In this document: positions 12,384 through 25,666 of the stretch, piece by piece | Layout: each line of letters opens with the position of its first letter | How positions within the stretch are numbered: position 1 is the first letter of the stretch | Source: Atkinsonella hypoxylon | Taxonomy: Eukaryota; Ascomycota; Sordariomycetes; Hypocreales; Clavicipitaceae | Length of the DNA: 64,000 bases | Reading direction: 5' to 3' | Assembly (NCBI GenBank): GCA_000729835.1 | Contig: JFHB01000063.1 | Coordinates: forward strand, 62,001 to 126,000 | Notes under the pieces: model-generated | Told to the model about the DNA's origin: nothing | What the model saw: only the letters and a program-made list of their open reading frames with translations | The model's database searches: none | Program-made: the position numbers and the translations under genes

Positions 12384-14997
12384 TGGCATCTGAGGGCGGG
12401 CGACCGAGATCGTCTCACGCCTGAGCCGCCATTGGACAGTGTACCAATCTTTATGATACAGTATCGACCAACAGATGACTATTCCGCAAATGGGGTGTAG
12501 ACGTTTCGGCAAATACATGCAAAATTCCTTCTGGCTTGGTATGTCAAATAATGACTTTATTCATCATGGGGCCGGGCTGTGGAATGCTGTGACTTACTTC
12601 AAGCTCGAACCTTCCCATGGCTGCTGAGCCATGTGTGGTTGCGAGAAAAGAGGTAACTCACGATATAATGTGAAGGAATGGTTCTCATGGCTCTCATGGT
12701 CCGATTTGTCCATTTCCTTGTATCGTTTATTCTTTCGAGGATTGTCAGTGTAGGGTTTTCGCATCGAAGTAGCAAGCACAGCCATTGTTTTAATACCCAT
12801 GAAATGATAGAGAACATCACAATCGGGTCAGTCGCCATTTTGGCAAAGTCAAGAACAGTGCTAAACCAGCGAGAGCATATCGCATCGCATGACTTTGATA
12901 ACTTGTAGCAATTTTCAAATCACAATGTGTGCTTTGTAACGCTCAGTTTTCGGGCTCATCTGGATCGACGGCACGACAGTGTATGCTCGCTCCACTGGGC
13001 TGTGAGTCGATAGCGAGGGGCAATGACGAACCATGTATTTACCTACTGACGCGAGAAATGAGATCTTTTACTAGCAGGTGCACGGTAAAAGGGATAACAA
13101 TGATCCCTGCCAACATTTACATCGAATTCGCGAGGAAATTTCAAGCAGTGTGAACACAGGCAAAAGGATCGTTAGAGTAGCCTGCCTCCGTGCAAATGGT
13201 CGTCAATCGACCGTGAGGTAATTTACACAATGCGTTGTATTTATTTATTAGAAATGCATATAAACATGAAACATGAATTTGACGAAGTGGCAGCAAAGAT
13301 GCTATCTATATCACACTTGCCAGGCATGGAATGAATTGAGATCAACTAAGGGCCGTTTCCTCCGTTGAATGACGAAATTGTTAGTGAAGTACTGGCTCAA
13401 GCCACGAGGGGTATCGTGCGCGGTGCAAGCGTAATCAGCTATTTCTTGCTCATGATAGCCCAGATAGGGAAACATGAGCACGTCATTGGTAGAAGAAGGG
13501 GTGGATCCGCCATTGCGCGGCATGTACAGCACTATCGCGGCCCACTGTAAAGTTGGGTCTCCCCCATGATGCCACCTATTGTTACCGACGTTAGGTTGCA
13601 GGCCTTGGTTGTTTGTTCTGCTTCTTGTGCAGGTCTCCATGGCGAGAGAGGAAAAGCGAAACACCGGACAGCCAATGCGGTGCGCACAGTGTTATTTAGT
13701 TAGTTTGTCTGCAGCCACGTAAAACCCAGCCGGTCATCAGAATTCTCTGAGCAGCGTTTAGGCGAGACCGCTTGCAGCCACGGTTTTTCGATTGCTGTCT
13801 ACGGAATAGTAAGCTTGTGATGGTGGCATTCCGGTGGGGACGACAGTGTGAGAGGGCGCACTGTGTAGCCAGGGGTTGCGATTTTGAATCGGACGCCTGG
13901 CATTGGCCTCTGCACAACAACACGATTCTGAGCTCAAAAGTAGCTCACGTGGCTCGGGAAAGAATCTCCTTGCTGATTTCTCAATTTTTGGAGCATCGTC
14001 AGAGTATGTTGCCAGGAAGTGTGGCATATCTCAATGCGATGCATGCTCCCCTTTACAGCCTATCACGAAGTGTTTCGGCGGCACATGTGGCCGCGGTCAA
14101 AACACCAGACAACCACCAACTCATCCTCAGAACTAGGGATGAAAGGGTTCAGCACTCAGCACCAAGTGGCGGCAGTTGCCAGCGGCCGAAAGGCTAGTTC
14201 CCCCCAGCGATGCAAAGTGTGAAGCTAGAATCTTCGCACAGTAAGTGGATCGGCACCGGGTCTGGTGACGCCGTAACTAGCCCAGAACTAGTTTGGACAG
14301 GATCGTTGACGTTCTGCTCGTCCGCGCAGCCGCCGATTGTAAACGCCTGTGATTTCAATTCTCCTCCAAACTTCCTGAATCCCCTCGCACATAAGGTATA
14401 GACCACTACATGGTGTTGGCACGGCCTTTGTCTTGATATTAATGCCGCCTGAAGCATCAATTGCGAAGTTTGTAAGTCTCGGCCATGATCCCTCCATAAC
14501 TATAGTCATGCAATCAATCGCACGCCCACATCCACACCGACAACTCGCCTGGCGGTGACATGTCTTCCTTTGCACACCCAACCTTCGTCTCAAAGTCTAC
14601 AATCTGCATTTTTCCCTCTGTCACGGCGCGATCCTGATTTTCAGGCATGGTCATCTCGTCTTTGCAAGGTATACCTATTCATTGACGCTATGGCAATGCA
14701 TGCTTTCGGGGCCCAGGTGTCTTTGATAGGCTGCGCTTCTGCTTATCTCGCTGATGCCCTTGACTTTTATCAGTGACCTTTCTTTCACCCGGGCAGGCGA
14801 AGGCTTGACCGCAAAATCGTGACCCGAACAAGCTAACCATTCCCTATTTTCACTATAGGCACGTTTTCTCCCCTAGTCCCTACACCCTTCAATTCTTGTT
14901 TCACTTTCTTGACATCGTGTGTTGGCCACATCGATTGTCCAATCTCCCAAAACACTCTCGGGTATAGTATCACCTCGTGTAACGTCCTGGGTAAAGA
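12384..14997. other. Gene-poor intergenic region between TVP18 and AIM21-like gene
   Basis: About 2.6 kb with balanced composition. Open frames of up to about 140 codons on either strand have no recognisable domain, no paired splice sites and unlikely codon use, so I call no gene. The last several hundred bases (about 14,500-14,990) are pyrimidine-rich on +, typical of a fungal promoter and leader for the gene that follows. Confidence 0.55.
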
Positions 14998-17760
14998 ATG
15001 TCAGCAGCACCAATGGCGCAAGCACCAATTGTACCACCTCGTCCTACAAGATCCAGCGACAAAGATGCCGCCGGTGGCTTAATGCCCAAAGTGCCTCCTC
15101 GTCCTGCCAATCTACAACTCAACCGATCTGTGTCCCCCAACCGCGACCGATTCGCACAATCACCTCTCATGCAAGGCATTCCGCCAGAGTCTCCAGAAAA
15201 TGGCATTAGCAAGCACTATGCTCAAAAGCAGTATTCAAGGGATCCCATCGAACGATCTCGTAGCGTCGACCTCCCCTCCGTGGGTGAAGAAGGCATGGAG
15301 TACGGTGCTGTGACCACTGAGCTAGACCATGACGATCGTCGGCCCTCCGCACCTGAGCAGACTCGAGTCATAGATCAAGGTTTAAAGCTTCATGCACCCA
15401 AGCCATCCCTCCCCGCCTCGAGCGCTAAACAGCAGGTCATGGCCGTTACTCGCACAGATTCTGATAAGGCTGCTTCCTTTGGCATCGGCCAGCCAAGCAG
15501 CGGCGGGGAAGACAGAGCCGTTTCCCGCAGTTCCGTGCGAAAGAGACCGGAAAGCACCTACTCAGCCCACAGTGACTATACTGATGAGGACCACGGGATT
15601 CCTGAAATTGGCCAGCGAGTTCCCATGAACAAGCATCTTGGAGATGTCCAGGCACCATCCCCTGTGCCTGGCAGTGATTCTTCCAAGAAGCACCATGCTC
15701 GTAAGCATAGTGCCCGCAGTCTGCCGCCCGGCAGCTATGGGCTTCATGGACATGGCGTAGCCCCTCAAGACAAACTGGAAAAAGCCTACTACGAGAAGCA
15801 CCCGGAAGTGCTTCAAAGAGAACAATGTACTCCCCATCATGATCGTCAGAATGACTACGCCATGAGCAGCTCCGATCTGAACAAGCTCGTTCGGGACACG
15901 GCTAATCGACAAGCGACAACTGGTATGAACACAAGCCATTGCCAAATCGGGAGACTTTTTTGATGCTAATTCACTGAAACAGGCTCAGCTGAACTTCGGG
16001 GTACGCCTACTGATGATGTTGCTTTTGAAGCTACTGAGAAGTACACGTCACGCATCTCATCCTCACGACCATCATCCATTGCTGTACTAAACGATGGTTT
16101 GGCCAATGCTGTGTCTGGACAAGATTCCACCGAGGATGATAAGGGAATTCATGTCGACGATTGCAAAAATCCCGAGTTCTACAACTACGGCGAAGACAAA
16201 AGCTCTGAGGAAATTGAAGAAGATTATCCTCTTCCCATTCTTGCCCCAGATGAAGTCAGCAAGGATCCCAGCTCTCGAGTGCATAAGCCCGCCATTCGCC
16301 CACATCTTCAGCGACATGGAAGCTCGTACGATGGAGAGGACCCGCTAAGTCGACCTACGAGTCGAATCAAGGTGCCAAATCACCCAGTGGCAACCCAGGA
16401 ACACAAGCATACTCCCCTTGAAGACGTCGAGGAATACGATCCGCTCTTCCCCGAAGACGGAAAGGACGCGAAAATTGTCATTCAGGAACCGGAAGAGGAG
16501 CATTGCGAGCGTCATCACTTCCCAAGCAAGGACGTCTGGGAGGATGCCCCTACAAGTGCACACTTCACTGCGGAAGTGTCAACTCCGGATGTACTTGAGC
16601 CGGAAAGAAGGCGATCTTCTGCGCATAATGCTGACCGCCCCATCACACCTGCACAGGCATTTGCCATGTATCAGGAAGAGCTTGCTGAAAAGGAAGCTAA
16701 GGGACGTACGAATAACTTCCTGCCTCTTCAGGAACACAAAGCAACATGGGGTGGCCATCGGCCTTATCCGCAGATAACCTCACCACTATCATCAAGTAGC
16801 AGCAGACGATTTCCGAGTCGTGACATCTGGGAGGACACCCCTGAGAGTCATATTCACGAAGCTGAAGTCTCTGCCTCGCCTATAGAACAGAGCAAACCTG
16901 CGATTCCAGCTCGTCCCGTGAAGAATGCATCTCTCTCTCCTGAACGACCCGTAGCCAGGCAAGACAGCGGTGAGGACTCAACAAATCAGCGGCCAGCACC
17001 CTCGGATAAGCCGAAGCCCTCCATTCCCCCCCGCCCTGTCAAGAGCTCGTCGGGAGATGCTAAGGACGGTTCATTTTCCAAGACTAAGCCGCCTATTCCC
17101 AATAGGCCAGTTGGAGGCAAAATTGCCGCTCTACAAGCAGGGTTCATGAGTGATTTAAATAAGCGTCTCCAGCTGGGACCGCAAGGTGTGAAGAAGGACG
17201 AACCTAAGGAGGAGGAAGTCGCTGAAGAGCAGGAGAAAGCTCCCTTGGCAGACGCCAGAAAAGGTCGTGCTCGTGGCCCTCAACGTCGAGCTCCCGCTAG
17301 GAGCCCTGCTGGTGTCGCTTCTTCAGCAAGTTCTCACTCTGCACCTGTTCTCTCATTCTCGCTGCCACAAACCGTCTGGTCTGTCGAACCTGAAGACGGA
17401 CATTTTGCATGCCGCAGCTATGAGGATCGCATAAGCCCAGATGACCTCAAATCATATGATTCTTCCGAACCTGCTGCGCCCACCGAGTCACAAAAAGAGC
17501 AACCAATTATTGAGTCACAGCCCCTTTCGTCAGAACCAAATACCATTCCAGTCTTTGCAGCAAATAAGCCGGCAGTGGCACCTGAGGAGCTGGAAGGCAG
17601 TTCAGAATCACGAGACAGCCATACGCATCAATCCAAGCCACATGCGAAAGAGGAATTGACCCTGGCAGCAAATACTGCTGGCGAAAGCATACTCCAGGCA
17701 GTGCAGAAGAATGAGGATGATATCGAACCTGTAGAAGTACGCGATGACGTCAAGACTTAG
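14998..17760 (+). CDS. AIM21: Aim21-like proline-rich actin-patch regulator
   Basis: Two exons (14998-15922 and 15983-17760) give 900 residues of largely disordered protein. It carries SH3-binding proline motifs at intervals: VPPRPTR and VPPRPAN near the N-terminus, then IPARPVK, IPPRPVK and IPNRPVG around residues 610-690. The order and spacing resemble fungal Aim21, which with Tda2 limits barbed-end actin assembly at endocytic patches and is recruited by SH3 proteins such as Bbc1. Acidic, Ser-rich and W-E-D/T-P repeats (KDVWEDAPTS and RDIWEDTPES) recur in the middle. A basic patch near GRARGPQRRAPARSP could contact actin. There is no catalytic domain or membrane segment. The start is the first ATG in the open frame; the intron lies within a well-kept frame. 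Confidence 0.75.
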
Positions 17761-18074
17761 ACATGAGCTGCCTGGTTATTTTCACCCATGGGACATAACA
17801 TTTGGAAACTTAAAAGCCTACTTTGGCAATTGATGACAGGTTTGCAACTCGTTGCTATAAATTGAAGAGAAAAACTTTGCACAGAGTTCCGTTACGTGAG
17901 CATTGTGACTGCGCTTGCGCAGAGATTGATCATGATGACTTGTCGTTGTCTATAAAATGTGCTTTGATCTGCGATACCGTACAATACCAAAATTACGTCA
18001 GAGAGTAGGGGAAAACAATTTCTTCTGACTCATGTCCTGTTACACCTCCGTACAAAATGCCGACAAGAGGACCA
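17761..18074. other. Convergent spacer between AIM21-like gene and unknown gene
   Basis: 314 bp separating two stop codons on opposite strands. Only 3' UTR-like sequence was seen. Confidence 0.6.
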
Positions 18075-19265
18075 TCACCTTCTGTTCCAGGAGCCACGCT
18101 CGTCGTCCGCCCCTCTTCGCTCTCTCTCTAGTAAATCTTCAAATTCCTTCTGCGCCCGTTTCCTGGCTGAATCTTTGTCCCTATCCGTAGAATTCGAGAA
18201 AGAGTCATTGTTTCTGCTTCCGCGCCATTGTGGGCTGGCATCATCGTTACTGCCCCAGCCATCAGTGTTGCTTTGGGCACTTTCCCACGTCTTCTGATCT
18301 TGCACGCGGTCTTGCCTTGGAGAACCATAGCTTTGCTGTCTTATACGATCCCAAGAAGAGAGGCCGAAGGCCCGCGGGGCCTCGTTCTCTGATTGTGATG
18401 ACTGTGCAACAGGGGACGCATCATCCAGAACATCATCCGTATCCCAGCCCTTTGAAGACGGTTGAGGTGATGCTTGCGATTGACGATATGAGTTCCAGGT
18501 CTGCTGGGTTTGTGATTGAACTGCTTGAGATGTCGATGGGTAGCTGTCACTGGACGAGGGAGAATACCCATCTTGCTGAGCTTCTGGCTTCCATGATTCA
18601 CCGTACTGCTGACCATTCGAGGATTGCGCCGCCCCTAATGCATTGCCAGCCTGCTCGTTCCCCTTTCGCAGCGAGGCCAACCGCGGATCCCGGTCCATAG
18701 AGGACGTCTGACGGATGAAATTCACACCCTCGAAAATAGGCTCGGCAAGGAGCCACAAAGCGCTGTAATAAGCCGCAAAGCGAGCAGTGTGCCACATGAT
18801 GCGAACCTGGGGGCCGCCGACGGCCGGGTTGAACCTCCCTGTGAGGTCAGGCTGGAAGATGGGAAATCGCATAGTCCGCCGCCCGCGATATGTCATGTAT
18901 CCGGCTAATCCCGTCATGAACCATTTCCAAGCAAGGACGTTGTGAACGCTAGACAAGAAGTGCTCTGTCAGAGCCTGCGTTTCTGTATCGCTCAGTTTTC
19001 TGTCAGTGCCGGCTGCCACCCGCAGGACAGTTGCCTCGGCCAGAGCGAGGGTCTGCGTGCGAGTCGCACCGCGCATTCGAGCGTAAAAGGGGGCTTGGTA
19101 ATCGGAGAAGAGTCTCTGGATTTGTTCGTGGATTAGAGGCTGATATTGCTCGCGGTTGATCATGGCTTTCTGCCGGCGCTCTTCAATATCAGCCCGGACA
19201 TTGCGGGAGTGTTCTGTCCAGGACATGCGCCGGGGTTTCGAATCCCCTTCATTTGGTCGTTCCAT
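18075..19265 (-). CDS. Uncharacterised conserved fungal protein, probably membrane-associated
   Basis: Single exon of 396 residues, starting at the first true ATG (MERPNEGDSK); a TTG four codons upstream is not used here. Residues 1-100 are charged and helical. Two hydrophobic stretches follow: about 110-130 (LAWKWFMTGLAGYMTYRG) and about 165-190 (TARFAAYYSALWLLAEPIF). The C-terminal half, about 200-396, is low-complexity, rich in Ser, Gln, Asp and Arg, and ends in basic/acidic repeats (KRAQKEFEDLLERERRG). There is no signal peptide or catalytic motif I recognise. The pattern suggests a membrane-embedded or organelle-associated protein with a long disordered tail. I do not assign a function. 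It is transcribed divergently from DNA2 across about 1 kb. Confidence 0.75.
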   Translation of the reverse strand: MERPNEGDSKPRRMSWTEHSRNVRADIEERRQKAMINREQYQPLIHEQIQRLFSDYQAPFYARMRGATRTQTLALAEATVLRVAAGTDRKLSDTETQALTEHFLSSVHNVLAWKWFMTGLAGYMTYRGRRTMRFPIFQPDLTGRFNPAVGGPQVRIMWHTARFAAYYSALWLLAEPIFEGVNFIRQTSSMDRDPRLASLRKGNEQAGNALGAAQSSNGQQYGESWKPEAQQDGYSPSSSDSYPSTSQAVQSQTQQTWNSYRQSQASPQPSSKGWDTDDVLDDASPVAQSSQSENEAPRAFGLSSWDRIRQQSYGSPRQDRVQDQKTWESAQSNTDGWGSNDDASPQWRGSRNNDSFSNSTDRDKDSARKRAQKEFEDLLERERRGADDERGSWNRR

Positions 19266-20243
19266 TTTCAAAGGCAAAGTCTCTTTAGAAGAGGAGTAGT
19301 CAGTTACTTTCGTGCAGACTGATGACCAATGTTGAATTAGCTAGCGTTCAATCAAGGGTTCGATAATGACGCAAGAGGAAAGCGACTTGGTTCTGGGGTG
19401 AGTGGGGGGCGAGCTGGAGGTGAGCTTTATCGATAAGACGGGACACACGTGATTGGTAGTAAGTAATAGATGGTTCGAGCTCTTACGTGCTAGAAGCGGG
19501 TCGTGACCCGAGGCATACCCAGCTTGCCATGATGCATCTCTTTTTCTTCTCTCCAGCAGAGTCTAAGTAGATTGGAATATGCCTGGTTGAATTTGGCGAT
19601 AGATCTTGGAGTGGCTTAGACCTCTACTACAATAATAACAGGAATACATTTGTGACTGCCTGGGCTCAGATAAAAGACCTACGAATTGGTCTGTACCCAT
19701 TTTCTAGCCAGTATCATGACTCCTAGTGCTCTGTAGTACGGAGTCATTTTACCATCAATGAACAACGTCAAAACTTGATACATTTGGGGCCTTATAGTCC
19801 CCGAGGATATACATAATGCCACATACCGTACAAACTACTTAGGCACCATCGCGTGCAAACTCGGATCTTAGAGACATTCTCTGTTCATCTTCAACCACAA
19901 GACATCACGATGGCTTACCAAAGTGCCGTGACAGTTTTCGGTCTGTCTTGTGAGAGCTCGCGAACCAGCTTGGCGCGCGTTAGCAACGTCTGCGTGCACG
20001 CATGGGTCCCGTTGCTACGGAGCGGCAACTGATGCGACAACATTCGCGTAGCGTAGTGGGGCGGACACGCGATCCTGGCAACTGCTCAACGCGTCTTCCC
20101 AGCCTTGTCATTCCTTCGTGTGGAAAGTCATACTTGGGCATACAATCCCCACATGGAGCATTTCATCCATGGTCATTCTTCTTTCTTGGAGATTGATAAT
20201 GCAAATGATTTGATGGATCGAGCATAAAGCTGACTCGTCAATC
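19266..20243. other. Divergent intergenic region upstream of DNA2
   Basis: 978 bp between the start codons of the unknown gene (-) and DNA2 (+). It contains one ACGCGT hexamer and a related ACGCGA about 150-175 bp before the DNA2 start, and one TACGGAGT at 19,737-19,744. No coding sequence was found. Confidence 0.6.
20089..20094 (+). promoter_or_regulatory. ACGCGT (MCB / MBF-type) hexamer upstream of DNA2
   Basis: A perfect MluI cell-cycle box 150 bp upstream of the DNA2 start codon. MBF binds this hexamer in yeasts to drive G1/S expression of replication genes. A single hexamer is weak on its own; it gains weight from similar sites before other replication genes here. Confidence 0.45.
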
Positions 20244-23200
20244 ATGCCGCTTCGGAAATCATATTCTGAGAGTGGAGGCTATTCAACGGTAAAATCAACC
20301 TGGCTCATGTTGCAGACAGAACCTGACTCGACTAACTCAACACCAGAACCGCACTCCGTGGCAACGATCTCACAGTCATCCCGCCAATCTGCAAGGGCAA
20401 AATAATCGGCGTCTGCCACCCGTTTCCGAAGTCACCCAGAAGAAGTTGAACAAATTCCAGTACAAGCCAGAAGGGGACGAAAGTTCAGACTCTGTCACGA
20501 CATCGGCAAAGCACACGCCAGGCAAGGAGGAAGATGCTGTTGAATCATTGGCTCCCGCTCGGGCTAACCTTGCGACACCGTTAACGCGCCTGAATTGGAG
20601 AGATTTGATCGAACCGAATGCTGCAGCTGTTGACGACGACAATGACACCTCACCGAATGACATGTTGATGTGGAATAACAAACAAGATTTGCTCTACGCG
20701 GCAGCATTATCTCCAATGCTGCCTCGCAAGGGGAAAAAGCGTGCCAGAAGCTCCTCGCCTACGTCTTCTCCGACAACTGAAAAGGGAACCTCGCCTGTGG
20801 TCAATGTTCAAAAGCTGACGAAAGCTTTAAAGTCCCCGCACGCGGATCCAACATTGGAATTGTGGGATCGATACTCGATGAATGGGCCGCAAAACGAGAG
20901 AACGCCTACAGGTGCGGTAAATCCTGCCTTGGCGCAGCTCATGATCTCGTCCTCGCCGAAACCACCTAAAGATATGTCTCTCGGAAACTTACGACAGGCC
21001 ATTAGCTGTGGCCTAAATTGGCCCAAGCGAAGGAGGATAGAGAGGTCGAAATCTGGGAGTCAAAGCAGCAGTCAGCAACGGGAACTGGAAGCGGCATCTA
21101 AGTCGTCGCTCGTTACAGCATTGCTAGACACAGTCACGAGCGGCATCCATGACTCACGTCGTAGCCTTTCTCAAGAACATTTCATGCAGTCGCCATCTTC
21201 GAGGAAACGGAAACTCTCAGCAGGTGGGGTTGACACGCCCTCTGTTGACACGCCCTATGTCAACCCCGCAACACAGGCAACACCAGCGTCCTCTGACTAC
21301 GGTGATGATGAATTTGACGATGATACTTTCATGGAACTAGAGGCCAGCCTGCATATCACTGGCCCAACGAGCACTCCGGATCCCGTCAATGGCGGCTCGG
21401 CAAAACAGTGTCTAATGACGAAACAAACCAGACCAAAGGCGGCGGAGAAATTAGGGGACGAATTTGACAACCTAGACGATTCCATATTCGAAAATGCCGC
21501 AGAATCACGGAAATTGATCCCTGCGATAACGACACCCAAGAAACAGTGTTTAACGGACTCAGAGTCTAAGAAGCTCGTAGAAAGCCCCAGCACGGAATTT
21601 GGGGACGACTTCGATGCTGATATTGATTTCGATGCTGTGGAATTGGCCGCAACGCAGTCGGTGCGACAACTCGAAGCAACATCCGAATTAGTATGTCAAA
21701 ATATTGCCAGATTGTCACAGTGTTCAAGTTACTAAGTGGAGGTAGAGCAATAAAAAAGCAAAAACAATCCAACGGTATTTAGTAACTAGTGTTTTAGGCG
21801 GCGACTTCGTCGATAAGTATGGAGTAACACGATCAGAGAAGGTTATTCGCCCGATTCCCGGCAGTTCTGAATACTGACTGACAGTATATAGATCCTCATC
21901 ATCCAGGCCGACGGATCCAAAGTGACGAGAACCGTGCACCTTCGTGGTGCCTGGTTTGACACCCCTGCCCACGTTGATTCTTACGTTCACGTCATCGGAA
22001 CTTTTTCTGCTCGTGGACAATGTATCGTGGACGATGCGCATAATCTTCTTATTTTACACCCCGATCAATTGATATCCTCCACAGTTGTTGCCGACTCTTT
22101 TGGCTGTATGCGCCGAGCCGTACTACAAGACCGGGTCAAGGCAACAAGCGAAGCCTCTCCACCGCTGGTCTATGGGACCATGCTACACGAGATTTTTCAA
22201 GAAGCTCTGTTGAGAAATAGATGGGACCTGCCATTCCTTGCGAGCGTCATTGATCGAATTTGCGATAAGCATGTGGAGGACTTGTACACCATCAAAGTCG
22301 GTTTCCCGAGTGCGAAGGAACATCTATTATCGAAAATGACGGAACTGAGCTTCTGGGCCAAATCTTTCGTATCTTCACAACCAAAAGCCGACGCTGTTGT
22401 CGAAGACCGTAATGGCAAGAAAGCAAACATGGCTGTCACCAAGCTACTCGACCTAGAAGAGCATGTTTGGTCTCCAATGTACGGGCTGAAAGGTAACATT
22501 GATGCAACCGTCGAAGTTAAAATGACGGACGGAAAACAATCTCGGACCTTGACTGTCCCTTTCGAATTGAAGACAGGCAAGCACGCAAACAGTAATCATA
22601 TAGCTCAGACAGCACTATACACACTACTTTTATCTGACCGGTACGATATCGACATCGCTTACGGAGTTCTTTACTATATGGAAACATCCAAAACCATGCG
22701 GATCCCCGCCGTCCAACATGAACTCAGACATATGATTCTGCAACGAAATCAATTAGCTTGCTATATTCGAGAGAGGAGCGTACAGCTTCCGCCAATGCTG
22801 AAAAGTAAACATATATGTGGCAAATGCTATGCAAAGACGGCATGCTTCACCTATCACCGATTGGCAGACAATGGTGATGGAGAGAGTAGTGGCATGAACG
22901 AAAAGTTTAATGAGCTTGTCAAGCACTTGACACCTGTTCACCAGGAGTTCTTCGTAAAATGGGAAAATCTTTTGACAAAGGAAGAGAAAGAGAGTCAAAA
23001 GATGAAAAGAGAGCTGTGGACTATGACGAGTGCAGAGCGTGAAAAACGATCCAGGTGTTTTTCAGATGTGATTATCGAAGAAGGATCTGCGTCTGAGGAC
23101 ATTGATAACCCTCGCATCAACCGTTATCATTACACCTTCATAAAGCGGCTTCATCAACCAGGTTTTTCATTTTTGGAATCGGAGTTAAGTATTGGCGAAC

Positions 23201-25155
23201 CAATTGTTGTCTCGGACGAAGAGGGACATTTTGCTCTGGCTATTGGATATGTCACAGCTGTGCGAAAGCAGAGAATCAGTGTCGCAGTTGACAGACGGCT
23301 TCATAATGCCCGAATTAAGCAGCCTGGCTTCCATAAAACTGACAATCAAGTTTTCGCCAGCATAATGGACGTGGCACACGAAGGTGCAAGCCCTGAGCAA
23401 ACACAAGGAAAGATCAAGGAGGCACCCGTTCGTTATCGTCTGGATCAAGACGAATTTAGTAACGGTATGGCTACTGTCAGGAACAATCTCGTTCAAATGA
23501 TGGCGAATGATGTTGCTACAGCCGCTCAAATACGTCGATTAATTGTTGATCTTGCTCCGCCACGATTCAAACCAGTTCCAACACAGTACACAGTTGCAGA
23601 CGGAGAAATTCTCAACACAGACCAGAGGCGCGCTATTGAGAAGGTCATGAGCACACAGGATTACTCCTTAGTCCTCGGTATGCCCGGTACCGGCAAGACC
23701 ACCACAATCGCCCACATTATCCGCGCACTAGTATCTCAGGGCAAGACCGTGCTGCTGACTTCACATACCCATACAGCCGTCGACAATATCTTGTTGAAGC
23801 TCAGATCCGATAAAATCGCTATCCTCCGCCTGGGTACGCCAGCAAAGGTGCATCCAGATGTCCAAGATTTCGCCCACCTTGCAGGGCAACCGAAGAAGTG
23901 TTTTGATGACATCAAAGAAGCTTGGCATGGAACGCCCATCGTTGCGACAACTTGTTTGGGCATCAATCATCCCGTTTTCTTGGAACGGTCGTTCGATTAT
24001 TGCATTGTGGATGAAGCGTCACAGATTACTCTTCCAATTTGTGCTGGGCCTATTCGCATGGCTCGCTCTTTCGTCCTCGTGGGAGACCATAACCAGCTGC
24101 CCCCGGTCGTGCGTAACGAAGAAGCTCGAGAGGGTGGGTTGGACGTAAGCCTCTTCAAGCTTCTTTCTGATGCTCACCCAGAAGCTGTTGTCAATCTTGA
24201 ACATCAATATCGGATGTGTGAGGATATCATGACTTTGAGTAATACCCTGATATATGAGGGCAAATTACGATGTGGAACTGACTCACTTCGAAAAAAGAAG
24301 CTGCACATCCCAAAAATGAATGCGCTTGGACAGGTTCACTACAACGCATCCTCCTTGGCTCATCCAGGAACGCCACGATCATTTTGTACCGGTGCTAGAC
24401 CATCCAGCTGTTGGTTATATGACTTGCTGGACAGCGAAGCTCGCGTGCGATTTGTCAACACGGATACTATTAGCCCCAGTGTCCGAGAGGAGGCTCAAGG
24501 AAAACGAATTGTTAACTCGGCGGAAGTGCGCATCGTGTCGCAACTTGTGGAGAGTCTGCTCACTGTTGGTGTTCCAGCGTCAGAAGTGGGCGTCATGACC
24601 CATTATCGAGCTCAGTTATTCTTATTAAAGGAAAGCCTAAAAAGCCATGCCGGAGTCGAAATGCATACGACTGACCGTTTTCAAGGACGTGACAAGGAAG
24701 TCATTGTACTTAGTCTCGTCCGAAGCAATGAGTCTTGCAACATTGGAGATTTGTTGAAGGATTGGAGGAGAATTAACGTCGCATTCACACGAGCCAAGAC
24801 AAAACTGCTCGTTGTTGGCAGCATGAATACCTTGAAACACAGTGGAAAGGGGAATATGCTTAGTCGATTCATATCTCTGATGGAAGAGCGCGATTGGATA
24901 TACAACTTACCAGGCGATGCTATAGAGAACCATCGTTTTGAGGAATTAAGCACGCCGACGGCTGCTGCGCCAACTCCAAAGCCGAAAACACCGACGAAGC
25001 TGCCCAAAATGGGATTATTCAGCACTATGGATAAAGAAAACCGTCGCCCATCACTGAAGAAAGCGAAAATTGGGGAGAAGGCGTTGTTGAAAGGGAAAAT
25101 GGTTACGAGAGATATTCTAAACGAAATGACCAACGGCGCATATATACATGTTTAG
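20244..25155 (+). CDS. DNA2: DNA replication ATP-dependent helicase/nuclease Dna2
   Basis: Five exons (20244-20288, 20347-21690, 21746-21841, 21892-25155; the fifth is not separate, giving four joined segments) encode 1,582 residues. Dna2 trims long Okazaki flaps and resects DNA ends in the nucleus. The N-terminal 480 residues are disordered, with three acidic Phe-containing patches. The nuclease domain follows, with the RYLVTSV block joined across introns, then HLRGAWFDTP. Its Fe-S cysteines are visible: Cys in SFGCMRR near 566 and CGKCYAKTAC near 803-812. The superfamily 1 helicase shows Walker A GMPGTGKTTT near 1,091, VDEASQ near 1,200, GDHNQLPP, HQYRM, DRFQGRDKEV and VAFTRAKTKL. The donor after residue 495 is the weak GTTATT but restores the conserved frame. 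The tail is basic. The gene is intact and the length is usual for filamentous fungi. Confidence 0.93.
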
Positions 25156-25666
25156 GACATGCGCTTTTCTTTTTATTTACATGGTTCAGGCATATGGATA
25201 CAAGAGAGCATACTGGATTAGCGTATATACATATTGGGTATAGCAGATAAAGATTGAATACTGATTTACGCTATTACTCTTGCACATGTAGTTATCGTAT
25301 TCGTCATCAAACCTGCATGTGAAAATGGGTCAGGGACGTCTCATATGGATATGTAGTCAAACAATCAGTTCACCCTGGTCACCCATAAAATTCTTTGTGT
25401 GCACTTTTACTTTTTCTGGCCCGGCAACAAACCTCGTAGGCTTTCGTAGTAAGAGAAGCTATAGATGTCGCTCCGTACTTTACATACTCAAGCACATCTG
25501 CTGAAAGCACCCCGTTTAGAGATCTGTTCTCCCACTTCTGCTGTTTTGCGTTTTGATAAGCAGTTTTTTCCGGGCAGCTGCTGCGCTTAGCATATGGAAC
25601 TAGACAGACATTCAGGACATAAAGCTTGCCTCTAGCCTCCCTCTAGCCTCCCCTTCTTTGAAAATA
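25156..25666. other. Intergenic region downstream of DNA2
   Basis: 511 bp holding the DNA2 3' UTR and the upstream region of the small gene that follows. An imperfect CCTCTAGCCTCC duplication occurs near 25,629-25,651. No gene was seen. Confidence 0.55.

Noticed and set aside
13772..14197. 141-codon open frame in the TVP18-AIM21 spacer
   Set aside because: No domain, unlikely composition (Cys/His/Arg-rich), no upstream signals or splice partners.
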